From CAZNGF01 sp964572855 (GTDB taxonomy: Bacteria > Bipolaricaulota > Bipolaricaulia > RBG-16-55-9 > JAJCYT01), in NCBI GenBank assembly GCA_964572855.1, contig CAZNGF010000005.1:11125-75124 (forward strand): a stretch of 64,000 bases of DNA. The letters run 5' to 3'. Below the pieces are notes generated by a model. It saw nothing but the letters and a program-made list of their open reading frames with translations, made no database searches and was not told the origin of the DNA. The position numbers were made by a program, and so were the translations under genes. Shown one piece after another: positions 7,693-15,944 of the stretch. The first letter of the stretch is position 1; the number at the start of each line of letters is the position of its first letter.

Positions 7693-9852
7693 TTACGGTT
7701 GGTGTGGCGCGTTGGCGCAGCTGGGCACCTGGCCGGGCAAGTCGCAGCGGAAGTTGACGTCCGCGTTAAGCGCGCGCACGAAGCCGCCCGTGTTGGCGAT
7801 GCGGTCGATGCGCTCGGTAAACAACGCGTTCGACTGTGCCAACATGAACCACAGCAGGTGTTCGCCCCAGATGGTCTGCTGGCGATCGAAACCCTCCTGC
7901 GCAGCTTCGACGGACGTGGCCGTAAAGCCCTGCAGGAACGAGTCCGTGATCAGCGTGCTGCTCTCGGTGGGCGCGGCCGGGTCGTTCGCCGGCGCGTTCG
8001 GATCGCAACCCACGTGCGCCATGTGCAACGGCGCGCCGCACTGGAGCACGTTGACCGCGCCGGCCGGGTCGTTGCCCGTCAGACCGATCGTGATGTTGCC
8101 CGTGAACGTGCCGCCCAGCAGTTGCTGCACGAGCGTTGGGAACGAGGTCGTGGCCGCGTTGCAGCTGACCCCGATTTGGTTCCAGCCGTTGCAGGCGATC
8201 TGGCTGAACTCCTCGCGGATCGTGTTGCCGGTGTTGGTCACGATCTGGGTCTCGAAAGGCCCGCCCGCGTTGTCGATCGCCGGATGAAAGTTCGCGGGGA
8301 TGTCGCGCACGCCGTCGCCGTTGGCGTCGACGATGCCGACCGAGTCCAGCAGCCCGCGCGCGATTTCCAGGCAGCCCTCGAAGTCGTTCAGACAGCTGAG
8401 CTGCTGTTGGTAGTTCGGATCTGCGGGCGTGGGTAGGAACGAGATGTTCAGCTCGGCGCCGTTGTCCAGAGCCCAGGTCCCGTTGACGCAGGTGTCGGCC
8501 GTGGCCAGCCCCGCGTCGATGAAGTCGGCGCACGTGTTGTCGCGGCCGATGAAGAACGTGTTGTTGCCCATCGAGACCGGCGTGTACTGCGGCGTGCCGA
8601 TGCCCAGCAGCACGTTGTTGACCAGCGCGCCGCGGTCGATGGCCAGTGAGAGCGCCTTGCGCACCTCGGTGCTGCGGTTGGCGGCCGCCAGGTTCAGGTT
8701 CGGGTCGACGAAGTTCGGCGTGATCATGGTCGTGCCGGTCGTGGCCGCGCCCGTGTTGATGCCCTGGTTCACCAGGAAGCCGCCCGAGGCGGCCTGGCTC
8801 AGGATGACAGCGATGTCGGCGGGGCGCGGGACGAACTTGTCGGTGGTCCCGTTGAGGAAGTTGCTCAAGGAGAGGTTCTGACCCTGGGTCGGGATGATGA
8901 TGATCTGGTATTCATCCAGATACGGCAACTGCGTCCCGTTGGAGTCGACCTCGTAGAAGTTGGGGTTGCGCGAGTACTTCGCCAGAGCCTGGGAATCGAA
9001 CGAGTCCAGCACGAACGGCCCTAGCCCGCGCAGCAGCTCGAGCGGCGCGCCCAGGCCCAGGAATTCGGTCGTGGCCACCTCGATCAACGTGTCGTCGCCG
9101 GCGGGGGAGCTGTCGAGCGCGCCGTTTTCGCCCAACGAAATGTTGGGCCCGAGGGCTTCGTCGTCACCCGCGGGCTGCGTGTCGAGCACGCCGTTGGGGC
9201 CTGCGCTCACGATCGTCTGCGTGGCAACGCCCTGCGCCTCCAGTAGGTCCAGCACCATGGCCTTGGACATGGCCAGCAGCGACCCGGCGATGCCGGTGTA
9301 AGTGCGGAACGTCTCAGCACACTCGACGCGAACCTGACCCGCGCCGGGCGAGGTAACCTTCATGGCCGAGCCGTCGGGGCAGTTGTAGACGCTCTGGCTC
9401 GAGTTGGGCAGGTTCGGGTTCCAGATCACGTGGTAGTACCAGTAGAGCACGTCCTCGGCGGTCACCGGCGAGCCGTCGGAGTAGCTCAGGCCCTCGCGCA
9501 GCGTGAAGGTCACGACCGTCGCGTCGTCGCTGACCTCGATCACCGAGGCGACTTGGGGCAACGTGCCCTGAGCGCCCGCGCCGAGGATGTTGTAGGTCGT
9601 GAACTGCGAGCCGCCGAAGATGTGGTCGAGCACCTCGGACGACGCCGTGTCCGACGAGGTCGTCGGGTTCAGGTTGGTGGGCGCGGAGATCATGTCGTTG
9701 GTCACCGTGCCGCCCTTGACCGCCGCGCAGGCAAACCCCTCGGGCGCGTCTTCGCACTCGAGCGCCACCAACGGATCGGCGGGCAGCTGTGACCACGCGG
9801 TTACCCCCGAAAGAATCACGAAACAAACGAGCCAGACGAACGATCTTCTCAT
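7693..9852 (-). CDS. Extracellular solute-binding protein of the peptide/nickel ABC class (SBP_bac_5)
   Basis: 719 residues, long for the family. A signal peptide (MRRSFVWLVCFVILSGVTAW) is followed by the SBP_bac_5 pattern: LREGLSYSDGSPVTAEDVLY near residue 125, then RNPNFYEVDSNGTQLPYLDE near 300, then RKALSLAIDRGALVNNVLLG near 400. Between residues about 212 and 250 it carries two copies of a 15-residue acidic unit (GPNGVLDTQPAGDDE and GENGALDSSPAGDDT). The ATG at 9852 has AAGGAGG six bases upstream. No permease or ATPase gene is adjacent, so the transporter must be encoded elsewhere or be absent. Confidence 0.88.
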   Translation of the reverse strand: MRRSFVWLVCFVILSGVTAWSQLPADPLVALECEDAPEGFACAAVKGGTVTNDMISAPTNLNPTTSSDTASSEVLDHIFGGSQFTTYNILGAGAQGTLPQVASVIEVSDDATVVTFTLREGLSYSDGSPVTAEDVLYWYYHVIWNPNLPNSSQSVYNCPDGSAMKVTSPGAGQVRVECAETFRTYTGIAGSLLAMSKAMVLDLLEAQGVATQTIVSAGPNGVLDTQPAGDDEALGPNISLGENGALDSSPAGDDTLIEVATTEFLGLGAPLELLRGLGPFVLDSFDSQALAKYSRNPNFYEVDSNGTQLPYLDEYQIIIIPTQGQNLSLSNFLNGTTDKFVPRPADIAVILSQAASGGFLVNQGINTGAATTGTTMITPNFVDPNLNLAAANRSTEVRKALSLAIDRGALVNNVLLGIGTPQYTPVSMGNNTFFIGRDNTCADFIDAGLATADTCVNGTWALDNGAELNISFLPTPADPNYQQQLSCLNDFEGCLEIARGLLDSVGIVDANGDGVRDIPANFHPAIDNAGGPFETQIVTNTGNTIREEFSQIACNGWNQIGVSCNAATTSFPTLVQQLLGGTFTGNITIGLTGNDPAGAVNVLQCGAPLHMAHVGCDPNAPANDPAAPTESSTLITDSFLQGFTATSVEAAQEGFDRQQTIWGEHLLWFMLAQSNALFTERIDRIANTGGFVRALNADVNFRCDLPGQVPSCANAPHQP

Positions 9853-10320
9853 CTTGAACCTCCTTACGGCGAGTTGAAAGACTGAATTTGCAGCGCAACG
9901 ACCCGTTCCCTCAGCGTGGGCAGGGACCACCTCCTCGCTCATCACGTTCCGGCGTGGCGGGCGTTGCTATAACGAGCATAGACACGCCGCACGAAAGCCT
10001 GACGCATTGGCGGGTAAGTGTGCCTCTCTCGGGATACAGGATCCGCGCCTCCGTTGCGGCTCGAGCGTCTGCCAGCAGGAGAAAGCTCGTAAAGAATGAA
10101 TAAGGGGCGATTAAGCGTGAAATGTTCGATGCTGATTTTACCACGTCCAACGCGCGAATCGTGTGGAAGGGAAAGTCAAATTAGTCGGAAAGAAGGTGGA
10201 AATACCATTGAATCGCCGAGGAAACGATCGGACAGCCCTTGGGAAGACGTCGGCCTCGCCAGCGCCTTGAGACCGTAGGGTAGTGGTTCCCCACCATGCC
10301 GGGCGCGTGCTCTCGGGATT

Positions 10321-10359
10321 AACAAGCAGACCGGAACGTCATCCCCCGGTCTGCTTGTT
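10321..10359. repeat. Perfect 14-bp inverted repeat
   Basis: AACAAGCAGACCGG at 10321-10334 is exactly complementary to 10346-10359 across an 11-base loop. It sits in non-coding DNA beside the solute-binding protein relic, and no U-run follows on either strand. It could be a transcript-end hairpin, a protein-binding site or the remnant of a mobile element. Confidence 0.7.
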
Positions 10360-10380
10360 CGTTGCTCCCGATGCACTGGT

Positions 10381-10427
10381 CGCTCAACTGCTGCTGCATC
10401 CGCGTCGGGAACGAGGTCGTGGCCGCG
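10381..10427 (-). pseudogene. Relic of the neighbouring solute-binding protein gene
   Basis: Bases 10407-10427 match 8138-8158 inside the solute-binding protein gene exactly over 21 bases and in the same orientation, with weaker similarity back to 10381. The minus-strand reading gives AATTSFPTRMQQQL against AATTSFPTLVQQLL in the intact protein. This is a short remnant of a duplicated copy. Confidence 0.55.
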
Positions 10428-10624
10428 CGGTACCGAAACGGCGGTCGAGACGCAACGTAACGCGGGCGCAGTCGGGCGCAAGCGGCCCGGCTGGCATCCG
10501 GGGCCCGCCCGCGAAGCCGACGCAAAAACCGCGCTCCGGAGTCAACGCCGTTATAAACACGAAAACTGTCGTGATCGAAGGCCGAGCGGGGAGGCAATTG
10601 TGTAACGATTCGCTCGGCCGCGCC

Positions 10625-10630
10625 TATAAT
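10625..10630 (+). promoter_or_regulatory. -10 box of the DeoR-like regulator gene
   Basis: TATAAT at 10625-10630, about 75 bases before the start codon, leaving a leader of roughly 67 bases. The best -35 candidate is TGTAAC at 10601 with an 18-base spacer, which is weak. Confidence 0.6.
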
Positions 10631-10704
10631 GGGCCGGTTAGACGAACAGCACCTTGGCGTCGTCCCACGCGGGCCAGCGGTGCAGCTACAAAGGGGTGGA
10701 GTCC

Positions 10705-11748
10705 ATGAAGGAAGACAAGCGGGATGCCGAGGTTCGGATGCATGCCCGACGCTTTGCCATATTCAAGCGCCTGCTCGAACGCAAGGTGGTCTACCGCCGT
10801 GAGGTCCCCAGCCTCGTGTCGTTCAAGGTGCAGACGAACTCGGTGATGGGGGACTTCAAGTTCCTCAAGGACCAATTCTACCACGAGATATACAAGACGG
10901 ACGAGTTCCTTTGCTGGCTTCAACCCGTGTTCTGCTGGCCCCAAAGCGAGTTCACCGACGCCATCCGGAACGCCGTGAACTTCGAAGGTGGCCTCAGCAT
11001 GGCTGAGGCGGTCGTCAAGGAACTGACCGCGCAGAAACAAATCGTGTGTTGTCTGACCGGCGGCGCCGAAGCCTACGCCGTGGCCAGCGAGATGGCCCAG
11101 TCCAACGTCGCGTTCAAGCTGGCCTCCAACAGCCTGCCCATCCTAAGGGTCCTAACGTACAACCCCAAGGCCAGCATCTACAGCTTAGGCGGCATGGTGC
11201 GCGGCAACTTCGAAACCGTGGACCACGAAAGCCCTGACTTCATCGAACTGGCCGGCCGGCGCCTGCGCGGGCTGGACGACCACGACGCCCGCCAGCTCGG
11301 TTTCGACGCCGCCGTCGTGGATGCCGCGTTCCTCGACCTCGCGCGTTTCGAGATCAGCACAGGCCAGCGCAACATCCTGATCTCCGACCTGGAGATCCGT
11401 GAACGCATGTTGCGGAACAGCCACAGCTGGTACCTGTTCTGCAACCGCGCCCATCTGTCCAAGCCCTTCCCCGGCCACCTGGACCGCTTGCCGCTGTTCG
11501 ACTGCCTGGTTGCCGCCGCCGGGAACGACCGGCGCTACGTCTACATCGTCACCGACCTGCCGCCCCAGCACGAGTTTTACACGCCGGGTGAGGCGGGTAC
11601 GACCTTGCTCGACCACTTCAGGGCGCGACTCCAGCCCGCGCTGGAGCGCATGGCCGCCCAAAGGCTTGACGTCGACGTCTACGTCCTGTTTGCCGGCGAG
11701 GACAGCACCGATCTGGTCCACATCGAGCCGCAAGCGGTGCGGGCGTAA
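10705..11748 (+). CDS. Divergent DeoR/GlpR-like regulator
   Basis: 347 residues. Residues about 13-56 (FAIFKRLLERKVVYRREV onward to NSVMGDFKFLKDQ) fit the spacing of a DeoR winged helix. The C-terminal part follows the DeoR sugar-phosphate sensor order: LTGGAEAYAVASEMA near 117, SNSLPILRVL near 140, YSLGGMVRGNFETV near 160, FDAAVVDAAFLDLARFEI near 200 and LFCNRAHLSKP near 245. It then carries about 80 extra residues ending in DVDVYVLFAGEDSTD, absent from ordinary DeoR proteins. ATG at 10705 follows an AAGGGG-type site. Family membership is inferred from motif order; ligand and targets are unknown. Confidence 0.6.
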   Translation: MKEDKRDAEVRMHARRFAIFKRLLERKVVYRREVPSLVSFKVQTNSVMGDFKFLKDQFYHEIYKTDEFLCWLQPVFCWPQSEFTDAIRNAVNFEGGLSMAEAVVKELTAQKQIVCCLTGGAEAYAVASEMAQSNVAFKLASNSLPILRVLTYNPKASIYSLGGMVRGNFETVDHESPDFIELAGRRLRGLDDHDARQLGFDAAVVDAAFLDLARFEISTGQRNILISDLEIRERMLRNSHSWYLFCNRAHLSKPFPGHLDRLPLFDCLVAAAGNDRRYVYIVTDLPPQHEFYTPGEAGTTLLDHFRARLQPALERMAAQRLDVDVYVLFAGEDSTDLVHIEPQAVRA

Positions 11749-11832
11749 ACGGAATGCCGAGCGCTGGGAGCAGCCCCGACAGTCGCCCTGGAGGCGATAA
11801 CCGTTTCATCGGCACCTGTACGTAAACTCTGT

Positions 11833-11838
11833 TATAAT
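11833..11838 (+). promoter_or_regulatory. -10 box placing the HD hydrolase on a leaderless mRNA
   Basis: Consensus TATAAT ends eight bases before the ATG at 11847, so transcription should begin at or within a base or two of the start codon. No ribosome site is present in the preceding 25 bases. Confidence 0.7.
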
Positions 11839-11846
11839 CCCATCGC

Positions 11847-13148
11847 ATGGAAAAGGTGTTCCGCGACCCCGTCCACAACCTGATGCGCTTCGACATGGAG
11901 CGCGACCGGCTCGTACTCCGGCTCATCGACACGCAGGAGGTCCAGCGCCTGCGGCGGGTCAAACAGATGGGCGTGAGCGAGTTCGTCTACCCCGGCGCCA
12001 CCCACACGCGCTTCTCGCACGCGTTGGGCGTGACCCACCTTATGCGCACCGTGATCGAGCGCATGGACCTGCTGCGCAAGGACGCCCAGTTCACACCCAT
12101 CGCCCGCCAGCTCGACGCCCACCGCGAGCTGCTGCTGGCCGCGGCGCTGCTGCACGACCTGGGCCACTTCCCGTACTCGCATCTGCTGGAGGAGGTCATC
12201 GACGGCGACCACGAAGCCTGGACCGTGCGTCTCATTCAGGACCCGGACAGCGAGGTGCACCAGGTGTTGCGGGAGGCCGACGCGGGCTACCCGGACCAGA
12301 TCGGCCGCGTGATCCAACGCACGTTCAAACCGAGCTTCGTGGTCAAGCTCATCGCCAGCCAGCTCGACGTGGACCGCATGGACTATCTCTTGCGCGACAG
12401 CCTCTACACCGGCGTGGGCTACGGCAAGTACGACCTGGACTGGCTGCTCCACAGCCTGCGCGTGGTCGAGTCGGGGGACGACTACGAGGTGGCGCTCGAC
12501 GCGCACAAGGGGCTGCGCGCGGCCGAGTCCTACGTGCTGGCCCGCTTCTACATGTACCAGCAGGTCTACCACCACAAGACCGAGCGGGCCGCGGGCGCCC
12601 TGCTGCTCAAGCTGCTGGCGCGCGCCCGCGAGCTGCTGGGGGCGGACCGGCTGGCCCGCACGCCCACCGCAGTCAAAGCCCTGCTGCGCGCGCCGGAGTC
12701 CCTCAGCCGTGCGGACTTCCTGCGCCTGGACGACGTGCTCATGACCTATGCCATCTCGGTCTGGACCGAGTCGAATGATCCCGTCCTGGCCGACCTTGCG
12801 CGCCGTTTCCTCCAGCGCCGCGTGTTCAAGACGCTGCCGCTGGAGTCGCGCCGCTTTTTGGAATACCAGGACGAGATCGAGGCCATCGCGCGCGGGGCGG
12901 GCCTCGACCCCGACCACTATCTGGTCATGGACAGCGCGGTGGACAGCCCCTACAAGGACCACTATCTGATGCAGCTCGACGGCGAGGCCAGCGAAAAGGT
13001 GTTCCTGGCGGGCGGGGACGGGGCGCTCACCGAGCTCTCGGACGCCTCCGACCTCATCCGCTCGCTGCGCAACCGCCCCATCAGCGTCGAACGGCTTTGC
13101 TATCCGGAAGAACTAAGGGAGCCGCTGCTCACGTTGTTGGGGACATGA
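11847..13148 (+). CDS. HD-domain phosphohydrolase, dGTPase-like
   Basis: 433 residues. The HD metal site is visible as RFSHALGVTHL near residue 55 and LLHDLGHFPYSHLLE near 108, and the later segment ASQLDVDRMDYLLRDSLYTG near 175 supplies the last metal aspartate. This order matches YwfO-type HD superfamily proteins, which include dNTP triphosphohydrolases. The substrate is not determinable. It is convergent with the DAHP synthase gene, with a hairpin between them. Confidence 0.85.
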   Translation: MEKVFRDPVHNLMRFDMERDRLVLRLIDTQEVQRLRRVKQMGVSEFVYPGATHTRFSHALGVTHLMRTVIERMDLLRKDAQFTPIARQLDAHRELLLAAALLHDLGHFPYSHLLEEVIDGDHEAWTVRLIQDPDSEVHQVLREADAGYPDQIGRVIQRTFKPSFVVKLIASQLDVDRMDYLLRDSLYTGVGYGKYDLDWLLHSLRVVESGDDYEVALDAHKGLRAAESYVLARFYMYQQVYHHKTERAAGALLLKLLARARELLGADRLARTPTAVKALLRAPESLSRADFLRLDDVLMTYAISVWTESNDPVLADLARRFLQRRVFKTLPLESRRFLEYQDEIEAIARGAGLDPDHYLVMDSAVDSPYKDHYLMQLDGEASEKVFLAGGDGALTELSDASDLIRSLRNRPISVERLCYPEELREPLLTLLGT

Positions 13149-13175
13149 CGCGCTGACGCTTCCCTTCAGCGCGTC
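13147..13175. terminator. Bidirectional hairpin between convergent genes
   Basis: GACGCGCTGA (13147-13156) is perfectly complementary to 13166-13175 with a nine-base loop. It overlaps the end of the HD gene and lies 15 bases from the stop of the opposing DAHP synthase gene. There is no long U-run. Confidence 0.6.
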
Positions 13176-13190
13176 TCCCGCCCCGTTGCG

Positions 13191-14543
13191 TTATTGCGCG
13201 CCGGCGGCCAGCTCGGCGGCGATCAGAAACGCCAACTCCAACGCCTGCTGCGCGTTGAGGCGCGGGTCGCAGTGTGTGTGGTAGCGCTCGGCCAGCCGGT
13301 GGTCCGTGATGGCCTGGGCGCCGCCGGTGCACTCGGTGACGTCCTGGCCGGTGAGTTCCAAATGGATGCCGCCGGGATACGACCCTTCCGCGCGGTGGAT
13401 GGCGAAGAACCGGCGCACTTCATCCAGGATGCGGTCGAACGCGCGTGTCTTGTAGCCGGTCTCGGAGCGGACCGTGTTGCCGTGCATCGGGTCGCAGGTC
13501 CAGACCACGGTCCTGCCCGCGCGCTCGACGGCGCGCACCAGGGGGGGCAGCGCCTCCCCCACGCGCTCGTGCCCCATGCGCGCGATCAGCGTGAGCCGGC
13601 CCGGCGCGTCGCCGGGGTTAAGCACGTCGATCAGCCTCAGGAGCCGGTCCGGCTCCATGTCGGGGCCGCACTTGATCCCGAGCGCGTTGTTCACCCCGCG
13701 CAAGAACTCGACGTGCGCGCCGTCGGGGTCGCCCGTGCGCGCGCCGAGCCAGAGGAAGTGGGCCGAGACGTCATACCAGTCCCCGGTCGTGCTGTCCACG
13801 CGCGTGAGCGCCTGCTCGTACGGGAGCAGCAGCGCCTCGTGCGAGGTGAAGAAGTCGGTCTCGCGCAGCGGGGCGGCCGTCTCCTCGGTAATGCCGCAGG
13901 CGGCCATGAACTGGAGCGCCTCGTCGATGCGCAGCGCCAGGTCCTCGTAGCGTTCCCCTTGCGGGCTGTCCGAGACGAAGTCCAGGTTCCACTGATGGAC
14001 CTTGCGCAGGTTGGCAAAGCCGCCCTGCGCGAACGCGCGCAGCAGGTTGAGCGTGGCGGCCGCCTGGTTGTAGGCCTGGATCATGCGCTCGGGCTCGGGC
14101 TTGCGACTCTTTCCGTCGAAGGCGATGTCGTTGACGATGTCGCCGCGGTACGAGGGCCAGGTCACCCCGTCGCGCGCTTCGACGTCCGACGAGCGCGGCT
14201 TGGCGAACTGCCCGGCCATGCGGCCCACCTTGACCACGGGCGTCTTGGCCGCGAACGTGAGCACGACCGCCATTTGCAGCAGAAGGCGGAACGTGTCCCT
14301 GATGTTGTCGGGGTGGAATTCGTAAAAACTCTCGGCGCAATCGCCGCCCTGCAGCAGGAAGGCGCGACCGGCGGCCACCTCGGCTAAGTCGACCCGCAAG
14401 CGGCGCGTTTCACCGGCGAACACCAGCGGCGGGAAACGACTCAAGGTTTGCTCGACGGCGGCCAGGCCGGCGTCGTCTTCATAGTGGGGCATTTGCTTGG
14501 CCGGCTTGGCGCGCCAGCTCTCTGGCGTCCACGGGGTTGGCAA
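13191..14543 (-). CDS. aroG: 3-deoxy-7-phosphoheptulonate synthase, class II (plant-type DAHP synthase)
   Basis: First enzyme of the shikimate pathway, joining phosphoenolpyruvate and erythrose 4-phosphate. The 450-residue protein has class II signatures: PPLVFAGETRRLRVDLAEVA, LLQGGDCAESFYEF with the metal Cys, KVGRMAGQFAKPRS, WTCDPMHGNT and GGIHLELTGQDVTECTGG. The start is taken as TTG at 14543 because it gives the expected TPWTPESWR beginning and has an AGGTG site five bases upstream; the frame remains open further but without family similarity. Confidence 0.92.
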   Translation of the reverse strand: MPTPWTPESWRAKPAKQMPHYEDDAGLAAVEQTLSRFPPLVFAGETRRLRVDLAEVAAGRAFLLQGGDCAESFYEFHPDNIRDTFRLLLQMAVVLTFAAKTPVVKVGRMAGQFAKPRSSDVEARDGVTWPSYRGDIVNDIAFDGKSRKPEPERMIQAYNQAAATLNLLRAFAQGGFANLRKVHQWNLDFVSDSPQGERYEDLALRIDEALQFMAACGITEETAAPLRETDFFTSHEALLLPYEQALTRVDSTTGDWYDVSAHFLWLGARTGDPDGAHVEFLRGVNNALGIKCGPDMEPDRLLRLIDVLNPGDAPGRLTLIARMGHERVGEALPPLVRAVERAGRTVVWTCDPMHGNTVRSETGYKTRAFDRILDEVRRFFAIHRAEGSYPGGIHLELTGQDVTECTGGAQAITDHRLAERYHTHCDPRLNAQQALELAFLIAAELAAGAQ

Positions 14544-14637
14544 GTCATCACCTCTCTCGGGCCTAGCGGGCCCTGTCCTTGGGATGGGGGCCAACTGTAC
14601 CGTCCGGATTCCGTATTTTCAGCTCGACGCCGCCCGC

Positions 14638-15363
14638 TTACACCAACCGGAAGCGTTCGCCCAGGTAGAACTTGCGCGCCAGCGGGTCGGCCACGATCTC
14701 CTCGGGCGTGCCCGCCAACAAAACCTTGCCCTCGTTCATGAGGTAGGCGTGGTCCGTGATCTTGAGCGTCTCGCGCACGTTGTGGTCCGTGATGACCACG
14801 CCCAGACCTTCGTCCCGTTTGAGCGAGACGATGAGCGCCTGCAACTGCTCGACCGAGATCGGGTCGATGCCCGAGAAGGGCTCGTCCAGCAGGAGGAACT
14901 GCGGCTCGCAGGCCAGCGCGCGCGCGATCTCCAGGCGGCGCCGCTCGCCGGAGGAGAGCGTGCTGGCCCGGCGGTCCGCCAGCCCCTCGATGTGGAAGCG
15001 CGCCAACAGCTCCCTCGCTCGCCGTTGCCGCTCGACCTTGGAGCGGCGTTGGCGCTCCAGCACGAGCCGCAAATTGTCCAGCACGCACAGCTTGCTGAAC
15101 ACCGAGGGTTCTTGGGGCAGGTAGTAGAGCCCGAGCCGCGCGCGGCGGAACATCGGGAAGCCCGTGATGCGGCGCGCGCCCAGGTGGATCTGCCCGCCCT
15201 GCGGTTTGATCAACCCGGTGATCAGGTGAAAGGTCGTCGTCTTGCCAGCCCCGTTGGGACCCAACAGCCCCACGATCTGTCCGGTCCCGACGTCGAACGA
15301 GACCTCGTCCACCACCCGGCGTCCTCCGTAGCGCTTCACGAGCCCCTCGGCGCGCAGGCTCAT
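14638..15363 (-). CDS. lptB: LPS export ABC transporter ATPase
   Basis: Cytoplasmic ATPase that powers lipopolysaccharide extraction with LptFG. The 241 residues contain Walker A GPNGAGKTT near 35, the Q-loop LPQEPSVF near 83, the signature LSSGERRRLEIARAL near 137 and Walker B FLLLDEPFSGIDP near 157. The length, the YYLPQEPSVFSKL segment and the FYLGERFRL C-terminus are characteristic of LptB. Its start overlaps the lptC stop as ATGA. LptA and LptFG are not in the window. Confidence 0.92.
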   Translation of the reverse strand: MSLRAEGLVKRYGGRRVVDEVSFDVGTGQIVGLLGPNGAGKTTTFHLITGLIKPQGGQIHLGARRITGFPMFRRARLGLYYLPQEPSVFSKLCVLDNLRLVLERQRRSKVERQRRARELLARFHIEGLADRRASTLSSGERRRLEIARALACEPQFLLLDEPFSGIDPISVEQLQALIVSLKRDEGLGVVITDHNVRETLKITDHAYLMNEGKVLLAGTPEEIVADPLARKFYLGERFRLV

Positions 15364-15944
15364 TCCGCTCCCATCTCGTCGGACGCGCTCTTCGGCGCCC
15401 AGCGCAGGTGCGCTTCGCGCTGCACCAGGAAGCGCCCCTCGGCCGCACTGTAGCGAAAGCCCGTCCCCTCCAGCAGCAGTTCGCCCTGCTCGGCCCGGAA
15501 CGGGGCCTCGCTTTCCAGTACCTCCTCCTCGGCCAGCCAGCGGGCCGCTTCGGTCGTGAAGCGAAGCCCGTCCGCTCCCCGCGCTTGCAGCCCGCCCTCA
15601 AAGCGCAGATCCTCGCGATTGTGGTCCATCGTGAGGCTGGCCGCACTGACGAGCAGCCCTGCGCTCTCGGGGTCGAAGAACGTCACGGTCACGCCGGTGG
15701 CTCGCGTGCTGCGCGCGTCCTCGTCCACGCCGATGTGGTCCGCTCGCAGGCGCCAGACCTGCTCGCCCGCCTGGTCGTAATGGGTCAAGGCCGTCCGCTC
15801 CAGCGCGATCTCCGGCTGCGCTTCGGCGCCGCCGCCCACCAGCGGGGCCAGCTGAAGCCATTGAGCCGTGAACACGAGCGCGCTGGCTGCACCCAGGAGC
15901 GTGACCGTCGTCCCGATCAGCCGGCGAATCTTGCGTCGAGACAT
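15360..15944 (-). CDS. lptC: LptC-like LPS export protein
   Basis: 194 residues with one N-terminal membrane segment (LIGTTVTLLGAASALVFTAQW) followed by a beta-jellyroll region with the LptC-type opening ERTALTHYDQAGEQVWRLRA and two further strand-rich repeats. Sequence conservation in this family is low, so the call rests mainly on topology, length and direct coupling to lptB. The ATG at 15944 lies inside the end of pyrG, so the two overlap by 28 bases; the ribosome site is weak. Confidence 0.75.
   Translation of the reverse strand: MSRRKIRRLIGTTVTLLGAASALVFTAQWLQLAPLVGGGAEAQPEIALERTALTHYDQAGEQVWRLRADHIGVDEDARSTRATGVTVTFFDPESAGLLVSAASLTMDHNREDLRFEGGLQARGADGLRFTTEAARWLAEEEVLESEAPFRAEQGELLLEGTGFRYSAAEGRFLVQREAHLRWAPKSASDEMGAE

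Larger units (their letters stand above)
9853..10704. other. Long intergenic region with no intact gene
   Basis: About 850 bases between divergent genes. The left part must hold the solute-binding protein promoter on the minus strand. The middle (10130-10280) has lower GC than its surroundings and no supported gene. The right part holds an inverted repeat, a relic of the solute-binding protein, and the promoter of the DeoR-like gene; these are listed separately. Confidence 0.6.

Noticed and set aside
9911..10150. A 79-codon minus-strand frame upstream of the solute-binding protein gene
   Set aside because: No ribosome site, no family resemblance and low coding character; it overlaps where the promoter of the solute-binding protein gene must lie.
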